A DNA stretch of 20,719 nt from a virus. The stretch lies in IMG/VR virus record IMGVR_UViG_3300040789_000003, positions 1-20,719 of that record. One strand, 5' to 3'. The notes under the pieces are model-generated. The model was not told where the DNA came from and ran no database searches. It saw only the letters and a program-made list of their open reading frames with translations. Both the position numbers and the translations under genes were made by a program. How positions within the stretch are numbered: position 1 is the first letter of the stretch; each line of letters opens with the position of its first letter. Shown one piece after another: positions 14,977 through 20,719 of this stretch.

Positions 14977-15954
14977 ATGGCAGTAACGGTAGATTTAGAT
15001 TATACATACAATGGGCAAGAGGTCTTTGATGTTCTCTTAGAACCAGCATTACAGAACGAGGACATCTTAAAGATGTTTAACGTTCTAACAAACATTCGCT
15101 CAAAGCGACAAATGATAACAGCCGACCAGTTCGGTAGGGTTTCATTTGCTGGGGATGGTACTTGCGATATTCCAACACCTGTAGGAAGTACCGTGTTAAA
15201 AAACAGAACGCTTGAAACAGGGGAGGTACAAATTTACATGACTCAATGCGCGAGAGAATTTTCCGAAGTTCTAGCAGAAGAGGCATTGAATACAGGGATT
15301 GAAATATATGACCTTTCACAAACTGAAATCAATAACAAAATAATTCTTCCATTGTTACAAGAAGCAGCGAAGAGAGATTTATTTTACTTGATAAGCTTCG
15401 GTGATTTAGATAGTGCTGATGAGTTACTTTCAGCTGCTCATGGCTTATGGCCGACATTAATTGACGGTGTTGATGACTATACTGTTATTGATGCAGAAGT
15501 TACATTTAACGCTATACTTGAAGAAGATGAAGCTTTAGAGGCATTTGAAAAAATGTGGTCACTTGCCCCTCAGAAGTTAAAGGCAATGAAAGACAAGATT
15601 GTTCTTGCGGTTACTGGTAGCTTATATGACAACTATGAGAAGTCGTTAAGAGACAAGGGGATAGACAACGGTTGGACAAGACTACAAGAAGGTACTCCAA
15701 GCTTGAAATTCAACGGAATTGAAGTAGTTCCAATGAGAGGATGGGATAATGGAATCGCAGAATTTGAACTTGATAATCCTCACAGAGCATTGTTGACGGT
15801 AAAAGAAAATCATTACATCGGAGTTGAGGACATGAAGAAAACAGCTACTCTAAGCTTTTTCTATGATAGAAATTCTCGATTAAACAAATACGAGGGTAGA
15901 TACCGAGTAGGTTATCAGTTTGTTCATAAGGATTTACAGGTAATAGCTTACTAA
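14977..15954 (+). CDS. Major capsid protein (HK97-fold)
   Basis: The 325-residue protein begins MAVTVDLDYTYNGQEVFDVL, typical of Bacteroidota phage capsid proteins. It has an N-terminal arm, then a helix-rich domain with DIFL-like and LLQEAAKRDLFYLISF segments, and a beta-rich C-terminal part ending ...RYRVGYQFVHKDLQVIAY, which matches the HK97 E-loop/P-domain layout in order and size. The gene follows the protease-scaffold by 4 nt and overlaps the next by 1 nt. It would form the icosahedral shell, presumably after cleavage by the upstream protease, although no cleavage site can be assigned by eye. Confidence 0.8.
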   Translation: MAVTVDLDYTYNGQEVFDVLLEPALQNEDILKMFNVLTNIRSKRQMITADQFGRVSFAGDGTCDIPTPVGSTVLKNRTLETGEVQIYMTQCAREFSEVLAEEALNTGIEIYDLSQTEINNKIILPLLQEAAKRDLFYLISFGDLDSADELLSAAHGLWPTLIDGVDDYTVIDAEVTFNAILEEDEALEAFEKMWSLAPQKLKAMKDKIVLAVTGSLYDNYEKSLRDKGIDNGWTRLQEGTPSLKFNGIEVVPMRGWDNGIAEFELDNPHRALLTVKENHYIGVEDMKKTATLSFFYDRNSRLNKYEGRYRVGYQFVHKDLQVIAY

Positions 15955-16499
15955 TGGGGTGTAGATTAACAGGAGGTATCATCGCAGAGTGCGATGACCT
16001 CATACAAATTGGGGGTCTGTATAAGAAATCATGGCTTGGTAACGTAGAAGACTTGACGTTAGATTATGATGAAGACGGTTATGTTAATGACATCACCATG
16101 GCAGAGTACGGGTTTCTTTACGCTTTTGAAAGCAAGAAGAACAGTTTTAGTGCTGGACACTCCACTGGTGACTCTGGGGCAGGGGCTAATAAATTCTTTA
16201 TACACACAGGGGTATTAAAGCTATTCCCTAACACACCAGCAGAAGACGAGGCGATAAAAGACCTACTAGTTTCTAGTGTGTTTATGATTGTTAAGACTCA
16301 GAATGATAAGTTTTTAATCTACGGTGCTAAGAATGGTATGAATGCGGTTACTGAGCAGAACTCAGGACAAGAGGCTGGCAGCGACATCACAGAGATTGTA
16401 ACACTTAAGGGCGAAGAGAAAACTAAGCCTTTGAGAATCAAGATAGGCGCGGATGCAGCAGCAACAGAGGCGGTGCTTGATGGGTTGCTAGAAGCATAA
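15954..16499 (+). CDS. Putative major tail tube protein
   Basis: The 181-residue protein opens MGCRLTGGIIAECDDLIQIGG, a motif I associate with Bacteroidota phage tail tube proteins found directly after the capsid gene. A central NKFFIHTGVLKLFPNTPAED and the closing EEKTKPLRIKI support an all-beta tube-type fold. It starts one base after the capsid stop and is followed by a terminator-like hairpin. Tail-tube identity rests on this pattern and position; other minor structural proteins are possible. Confidence 0.5.
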   Translation: MGCRLTGGIIAECDDLIQIGGLYKKSWLGNVEDLTLDYDEDGYVNDITMAEYGFLYAFESKKNSFSAGHSTGDSGAGANKFFIHTGVLKLFPNTPAEDEAIKDLLVSSVFMIVKTQNDKFLIYGAKNGMNAVTEQNSGQEAGSDITEIVTLKGEEKTKPLRIKIGADAAATEAVLDGLLEA

Positions 16500-16520
16500 T
16501 TAAAAAAAACAAAATAAATG

Positions 16521-16560
16521 AAAGGCTATGTATTAATTTATGTAGCCTTTTTGTATTTTT
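16521..16560 (+). terminator. Rho-independent terminator after the tail tube gene
   Basis: AAAGGCTA (16521-16528) pairs exactly with TAGCCTTT (16543-16550) around a 14-nt A/T loop, and is followed by a T-rich run (TTTTTGTATTTTT, 16548-16560). It ends the capsid-tail transcript about 60 nt after the stop, just before the accessory cassette. Confidence 0.7.
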
Positions 16561-16565
16561 AACCA

Positions 16566-16769
16566 ATGAACCATTCAGAGGCATTAGAACTATTCAAACA
16601 GATAGACGGCAAGATAAGTTGTAAAGCATCATTTGGAGATGTGGCTAAATTTATTAAGCTTGTTAAGTACGTTAATCAATTTAAGAAAGTAAAGCTATCT
16701 ACTTCAAAATGTCAGTTTAGATCAACCATGAATGAGATTAAATTCTTCTTAGAAAAGGTAAATGATTAA
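16566..16769 (+). CDS. Hypothetical protein (67 aa)
   Basis: This 67-residue, helix-rich, Lys-rich protein (HSEALELFKQIDGKISCKAS near the start, closing EIKFFLEKVND) has no recognised family and no transmembrane segment. It lies 5 nt after the terminator run and overlaps the next gene by 8 nt, so it opens the accessory cassette. It may be an adaptor or regulator for the following enzymes, but nothing in the sequence indicates which. Confidence 0.45.
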   Translation: MNHSEALELFKQIDGKISCKASFGDVAKFIKLVKYVNQFKKVKLSTSKCQFRSTMNEIKFFLEKVND

Positions 16770-17361
16770 AATTATACAGATTTGTTTTGATGAAGAATCA
16801 AAAGCTAATTGCTTCAATCATGAGAATGTAGAAGTATTTTTTAACGAAGAAAACCCCCACCCATATTTCGAGAATAAAATAATAGCTGACAAAGTTCCTA
16901 ATATAGAAGCTGATTATATAGGTGTTTTTTCACACGCATTTAAAAAGAAAAGAAAAAAGGATATTGATTTTATAATTAGGAAAATAAACAAAAATCCTGT
17001 TTACTCATTCTTTAGCAATATAAAGGATAAGAACGTGATTAGTCACATGGAGAGCTTACACACAGGCAGCAAAGAGATACTAAACTATATTTGTTTAAGG
17101 ATTGGATTAACTCCATCAAACAAGCTTGCACCAATATATCAAAACCACTTTATAGCAAGAAAGGAAATATATAACGATTATGTGACATATCTAACCCATG
17201 CAATTGATTTGATGAATAATGATAAGTGGTTAATTGATAGGTGCAACAAACCAGCTATGAGAACGGGAAAGTACGCAACATATACGCTTCATACATTTGT
17301 GTTAGAGCGTTTATTTTCAGTATATTGTAAAAACAAAAACATTAAAATTGAAATGATATGA
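16762..17361 (+). CDS. Putative glycosyltransferase
   Basis: The 199-residue protein has features reminiscent of small phage-encoded glycosyltransferases: EADYIGVFSHAFKKKRKKDI at 49-68, YQNHFIARKEIYNDYV at 126-141, and a closing YTLHTFVLERLFSVY at 174-188, which resembles the YxxxxxxERLFSV block found near the C terminus of several bacterial glycosyltransferases. No catalytic DxD motif stands out, so a sugar-nucleotide enzyme is a tentative call. It overlaps the methyltransferase gene by 4 nt and is one of three consecutive group-transfer enzymes here. Whether the acceptor is a host surface glycan or a virion protein is unknown. Confidence 0.4.
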   Translation: MIKIIQICFDEESKANCFNHENVEVFFNEENPHPYFENKIIADKVPNIEADYIGVFSHAFKKKRKKDIDFIIRKINKNPVYSFFSNIKDKNVISHMESLHTGSKEILNYICLRIGLTPSNKLAPIYQNHFIARKEIYNDYVTYLTHAIDLMNNDKWLIDRCNKPAMRTGKYATYTLHTFVLERLFSVYCKNKNIKIEMI

Positions 17362-18071
17362 AAATCACACACCATTTAAATATAATCAATACAACAGCTA
17401 AGGTAATCAACGCTAGGACTTACCTAGAGATAGGTGTATGTACAGGTTCTAATATTAACAACGTAAGGATAGGAGCAAAGACTGGTGTAGACGTTAACGA
17501 TATTCGTGGAATAAAGGAAGGTATAGAGATGATTAAATCATCTTCTGATGACTTTTTCAGAACCAATGAAAGGAAGTTTGATTTGATTTTTATTGACGGT
17601 GACCACTCACAAGAGCAGTCAATGAAAGATTTTGAGAACGCTTTAAAATGCGTGAGTAATAAAGGTCTAATCTTACTTCATGACGTCTACCCTCCGAATT
17701 TAAAGCACATGGAATTAAACTTATGTGGTGGTGTTTACTTGAATGCTCAGGATATAAACAATAGATTTAAATGCGTTGTGTTTCCTTATGATTACGGAGT
17801 GATGATAGTTAATCCAAGAGTGACAAAAAACAAGAAAACACCTATTTTTGAAGGCAATGACTTCTTAGAGATAAAGGATGATGTGTTTAACTATGGTCAC
17901 GAGGTAAGAGATATTTCAAACTTAATCACAGAGGACAAAAAAAGCTTTGATTTGTACGAAAAATCAGACGAAGAAATTAAGGATATACACCAAGAGGTAT
18001 TCGGAAACAAGCCGAAAGGGAGGTATATAAGAGAAAATGTAATTGCTAAAATTGAAGCCTTTGGAAAATAA
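17358..18071 (+). CDS. Class I SAM-dependent methyltransferase (Methyltransf_24-like)
   Basis: The 237-residue protein has the class I methyltransferase motifs: YLEIGVCTGSNINNV (22-36, motif I with the Gly-rich turn), TGVDVND (42-48, the acidic residue contacting the ribose), FDLIFIDGDHSQEQS (74-88) and GLILLHDVYPP (103-113). The pattern fits the Methyltransf_24 group, often found in sugar and polysaccharide modification. A basic C-terminal extension (KGRYIRENVIAKIEAFGK at the end) may anchor or bind a partner. It overlaps the sulfotransferase gene by 29 nt. The substrate is not known; its neighbours suggest a glycan. Confidence 0.6.
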   Translation: MKITHHLNIINTTAKVINARTYLEIGVCTGSNINNVRIGAKTGVDVNDIRGIKEGIEMIKSSSDDFFRTNERKFDLIFIDGDHSQEQSMKDFENALKCVSNKGLILLHDVYPPNLKHMELNLCGGVYLNAQDINNRFKCVVFPYDYGVMIVNPRVTKNKKTPIFEGNDFLEIKDDVFNYGHEVRDISNLITEDKKSFDLYEKSDEEIKDIHQEVFGNKPKGRYIRENVIAKIEAFGK

Positions 18072-18603
18072 GATAATAATCACAGGTACGGGTAGGGCTG
18101 GAACTACATTTCTAGTTCACCTACTTACCCTTTGTGGTGTAGATACTGGATTTAAGAAAGAAAATGCGGACATCTTTATAGATAATAAATCCTTTGGAGG
18201 GCTTGAATCATCAAGTCACGATCCCTATGTCTTGAAGTCTCCACACTTCTGTGATAAGATTGAAGATTTAAATAGTAAATACTTCATTGACTACGTTATA
18301 ATACCTATAAGAAGCCTAGAAAAGGCTGCCTCATCAAGAATTAGGGTTGGAAATAGCAATGGTGGTTATTGGGAGGCAACAAGTCAAGTTGGTCAAGAAA
18401 TTGTTCTTTTAGAAAATTTTTATAAAGCGATTCACTCATGTGCAAAATTAAACATAGATGTTATACTGATTGACTTCGATGTAATTATGAGTGAAAAGGA
18501 TGTGTTGTTTGTCACTTTAAGAAAGCCCTTCCCTAAATTAGATTACAACACTTTTATTAAATCTTACGATGAAATTTTTGATAAGAGAAAGATTACGCAA
18601 TAG
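18043..18603 (+). CDS. Sulfotransferase-like (PAPS-binding) protein
   Basis: The 186-residue protein shows the sulfotransferase 5'-phosphosulfate loop, ITGTGRAGTTFLVHLL at 13-28, and a plausible 3'-phosphate-binding segment with R90 and S98 (IPIRSLEKAASSR). The spacing of 8 between R and S matches the RNPxDVxxS-type motif. It would transfer sulfate from PAPS to a sugar or other acceptor. There is no ATG: the start is a TTG at 18043, 18052 or 18061, and the first beta strand starts just after 18061. It overlaps the methyltransferase gene. Compact size suggests a minimal member. Confidence 0.6.
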   Translation: MLKLKPLENKIIITGTGRAGTTFLVHLLTLCGVDTGFKKENADIFIDNKSFGGLESSSHDPYVLKSPHFCDKIEDLNSKYFIDYVIIPIRSLEKAASSRIRVGNSNGGYWEATSQVGQEIVLLENFYKAIHSCAKLNIDVILIDFDVIMSEKDVLFVTLRKPFPKLDYNTFIKSYDEIFDKRKITQ

Positions 18604-18608
18604 TTAAG

Positions 18609-18622
18609 CGGTTAGTTAACCG
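18609..18622. repeat. Palindrome CGGTTAGTTAACCG before the portal gene
   Basis: CGGTTA and TAACCG flank a GT centre in the 66-nt gap between the sulfotransferase and portal genes. It could be an operator or weak terminator stem. A -7-like TATCTTAG lies at 18648-18655, though no clear -33 TTG is at proper spacing. Confidence 0.35.
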
Positions 18623-18669
18623 AAACAAAACCAACCTTTAAAAATCTTATCTTAGCGTAAATTGATAAG

Positions 18670-19872
18670 ATGATTAAGATTATAAATAGGTCATACAATG
18701 ATACAAAGGTCGACCAGTCTGCGGAATGGAATGAAAACCTAGGTATACTTAATTTTGGCAGAGGTAACGCTTTCCCTACGCATCTAATTAGCGAGATAGA
18801 ATTTTCGTCTTGTGCAAACGCTTGTTTATCTGCTAAACATAAATTTGTAAGAGGTGGAGGTTTTGAGAATGAGTTTTTAAACACATTTTTAATAAATAGA
18901 AGCGAAGTTATTTCTAAGGTTGACAACAAAATAAGTCAAGATTTATCGTTTTTTGATGGTGCTTATGTGCTATTAACATTCAATTTTAAAGGTGTAATTA
19001 ACGAGATAAGACACTTACCATTCGAGAACACTAGAATAGGTAAGATTGATGAATTTGGCAATCCTAAATCATTCAAGTATAGCCCTAAATGGGGGCATAA
19101 AGGGGATGAAGAAAACCCAGATGCTGATTTCATAACTGAATATGACGCATTAAATCTTGATAAAGAATATATATTAGAAAAAATAAAAACCACGACAGGA
19201 GGCTATAGTGGTCAGGTTGTATATTTGAGTTTTGAAAGACCTTCTAAGAGAATCTATCCTGTTCCATTTTGGTATTCTGCAATTAATTGGATAGGTATAG
19301 ACGCTGCAATATCTGAATTTCACAAAAACAACATTGATAACGAGTTTCTTCTATCATACATGATCAAAATGGTAGGAGACCCTGATGAGTTGTTAAGAGA
19401 CGCAGAAGGAAAAGAGACTAAGCAAACTAAGGGGGAAGCGTTTAATGAGTATTTGACCACTCAATTTGCTGGAACAAAAAAAGGGGGTAAAACTATTACT
19501 CTCTGGTCAGATGACTCACAAAACTTTCCATCAATAGAGGCGTTTCCAAACTCAAACAATGAGAAGCTGTTTATAGCTATGGAGGAATTGACAAAGAAAA
19601 ACATAGTGCAAGCTTTCGGAATACCTAACCTAATAGCGAACATTGAGACGGCTGGAAAGCTTGGGGGGTCGGATGAAATTAACAACGCAGTCGCTTTGTT
19701 TAATGGTAATACAGAGATGTATAGAACGTTGCGTGAAGAAATGTGGGAGTTAATACTACAATTCTACAAAACACCATATAAAGGCGGTGTAAAAATTAAA
19801 GAATTTGAATTTAAAAATATAGCAAATGCTAATAACACTGGAGGATTTCAAGGAGCAAGTTCTAATTTCTGA
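18670..19872 (+). CDS. Portal protein
   Basis: The 400-residue protein fits the portal family of Bacteroidota siphophages. NFGRGNAFPTHLISEIE (28-44) and an ERPSKRIYPVPFWYSAINWI block (the conserved portal YPxPxW/Y region) are followed by the wing and crown segments with TKGEAFNEYLTTQFAGTKKG. The C-terminal region contains EAFPNSNNEKLFIAMEELTK and AFGIPNLIANIETAGKLGGS, typical of portals. It forms the dodecameric ring at the packaging vertex. It is slightly short for the family and sits far from the terminases, after the capsid and tail tube. It overlaps the next gene by 47 nt. Confidence 0.75.
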   Translation: MIKIINRSYNDTKVDQSAEWNENLGILNFGRGNAFPTHLISEIEFSSCANACLSAKHKFVRGGGFENEFLNTFLINRSEVISKVDNKISQDLSFFDGAYVLLTFNFKGVINEIRHLPFENTRIGKIDEFGNPKSFKYSPKWGHKGDEENPDADFITEYDALNLDKEYILEKIKTTTGGYSGQVVYLSFERPSKRIYPVPFWYSAINWIGIDAAISEFHKNNIDNEFLLSYMIKMVGDPDELLRDAEGKETKQTKGEAFNEYLTTQFAGTKKGGKTITLWSDDSQNFPSIEAFPNSNNEKLFIAMEELTKKNIVQAFGIPNLIANIETAGKLGGSDEINNAVALFNGNTEMYRTLREEMWELILQFYKTPYKGGVKIKEFEFKNIANANNTGGFQGASSNF

Positions 19873-20329
19873 TAAGCTACCAGAAAAGGAAATAATTCCT
19901 CACATAAAACACGCTGAGGAAAGGTATTTAAAGTCTACTCTATGTAATGATTTGTACAGAGAGATAAGCGAATCAGTTATAAACTGCGACATGGACGCTA
20001 AGCAAGAAGAACTTATGACGTTTATAAGACCGTTCTTGATTCAAAAATCATACGTTCGGTATATTTCTTTCAATGGAGTAAAGGGAACGTCTCAGGGGCT
20101 TGTGACCATAACTGGTGACAACACAGCTACACTAACAGACAATCAATTGAACACTATTAAAAAAAGAGCTGAATCTGATAGCGAGTATTACGAAAATGAA
20201 TTAATTAATTATTTAGAAAAAAATAAAGAAGTGTTTACTAATTACAACTGTAAAGGGTGTGTGGTTAACAAACAATCATTTAAAATAACAGCAATAGGCA
20301 AAAACCACGAAGGAGGCAAATTATTATGA
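19826..20329 (+). CDS. Head-tail connector protein (DUF6712-like)
   Basis: The 167-residue protein begins MLITLEDFKEQVLISDKLPE and continues PHIKHAEERYLKSTLCNDLY, the pattern of small Bacteroidota phage adaptors that dock on the portal. The middle helix (EELMTFIRPFLIQKSYVRYI) fits the four-helix connector shape. It overlaps the portal by 47 nt and its TGA overlaps the next ATG, placing it in the head-to-tail block. A pair of nearby Cys residues (CKGC near the end) is unusual. The connector role is inferred from similarity and position. Confidence 0.6.
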   Translation: MLITLEDFKEQVLISDKLPEKEIIPHIKHAEERYLKSTLCNDLYREISESVINCDMDAKQEELMTFIRPFLIQKSYVRYISFNGVKGTSQGLVTITGDNTATLTDNQLNTIKKRAESDSEYYENELINYLEKNKEVFTNYNCKGCVVNKQSFKITAIGKNHEGGKLL

Positions 20330-20719
20330 TTTACTATTTAGACAAAGCAAACAAATTAAGGATACCGACAGCCACAGAGGCTTATGTTCTGGTTAGATTT
20401 CAAAGAGAGTGTGGTGAGCATCTCTTTATAGGAACGGTTATAGAGTGTAACGGATACCAAGCAATTGAAGTGCCTATAGACTCTATTGATTTTGAAAAGA
20501 AGGGAAGATGGGAAGTTGATTTCTACGAGCAAGCCAGCGCGGTAAATGAAGATATAGAGTCTGCTTTGTTTATTGGAGATGATGAAATTTGGGTAGTACA
20601 AAACTCTCCTAGTTCATTACCTATACCACCTTCTAACGATGGGGGTCATGTAATTGAATACGAAGGAGAGGCACTAACTCAAAGGTCAAAATTAAACTTT
20701 ATTGGAAATGTAGAGATAA
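20326..20719 (+). CDS. Partial structural protein, tail-fibre-like repeat at the cut end
   Basis: Starting at the ATG that overlaps the connector's stop (ATGA), this frame is open to the end of the window for 131 codons, so it is cut off. Its first 100 residues (MIYYLDKANKLRIPTATEAY at the start) look like a small beta-sandwich adaptor common downstream of Bacteroidota phage connectors. The last visible part, EGEALTQRSKLNFIGNVEI, matches the repeated tail-fibre/tailspike anchoring motif (x-L-x-x-R-x-x-LNFIG). A fibre or tail-associated protein is likely, but the full protein is not seen. Confidence 0.5.
   Translation, partial: MIYYLDKANKLRIPTATEAYVLVRFQRECGEHLFIGTVIECNGYQAIEVPIDSIDFEKKGRWEVDFYEQASAVNEDIESALFIGDDEIWVVQNSPSSLPIPPSNDGGHVIEYEGEALTQRSKLNFIGNVEI

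Noticed and set aside
1-20719. CRISPR arrays, tRNAs, insertion sequences, integrases or lysis genes
   Set aside because: I saw no regularly spaced repeats, no tRNA cloverleaf or CCA end, no transposase or recombinase motif, and no endolysin motif; small membrane proteins alone do not justify a lysis call.

Overview
This 20.7 kb AT-rich window is best read as part of a tailed-phage (siphovirus-like) genome or prophage from a Bacteroidota host, probably a flavobacterium-like organism. The main reasons are: a complete virion module on one strand (P22 gp3-like small terminase, large terminase, ClpP-type head protease, HK97-fold capsid, portal, connector, tape measure); families common in Bacteroidota phages (DUF3127 OB-fold, DUF6527, DUF6712-like connector); start codons preceded by A/T-rich leaders rather than Shine-Dalgarno motifs; and promoters resembling the Bacteroidota TTG / TAnnTTTG type. 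No integrase, tRNA or lysis gene was seen, so phage versus prophage is undecided. All supported genes are on the + strand.

Region 1 (1-2850) is the end of an early or accessory region. It has a DUF6527 gene boxed by inverted repeats, an HNH/NinG-like zinc protein, a stand-alone DnaA domain IV protein, and several small unknown ORFs. Two of these have unusual bordering sequence: one gene is bounded by a 15 bp inverted repeat and preceded by a long attC-like stem-loop, and another is followed by a long stem-loop. Two nearly identical promoters with an overlapping TTCCATATTTGGAA dyad drive the gene at 1477 and the OB-fold gene at 2514.

Region 2 (2887-13843) holds the terminase pair, a 41-residue membrane protein, a gene with a probable programmed -1 frameshift on a T9 run (tail-chaperone-like), two tail-completion-like proteins, a 998-residue LamG-containing probable receptor-binding protein, a small Cys-rich protein, a 652-residue probable tail-tip protein, the tape measure and a small HTH-like protein.

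Region 3 (13899-16499) encodes the head protease with a C-terminal scaffold-like segment, the major capsid protein and a likely tail-tube protein, and ends at a terminator-like hairpin (16521-16560). Region 4 (16566-18603) is a tightly overlapping accessory cassette: a small unknown, a glycosyltransferase-like protein, a SAM methyltransferase and a PAPS-type sulfotransferase. Region 5 (18670-end) has the portal, a head-tail connector and the start of another virion protein. The portal lies far from the terminase, after the capsid and tail tube, so the structural modules are permuted relative to the usual order.

The points most worth a second look are the glycosyltransferase/methyltransferase/sulfotransferase cassette inside the virion genes, the probable -1 frameshift, the duplicated promoter-operator, and the inverted-repeat-bounded small genes that resemble integron-type cassettes.
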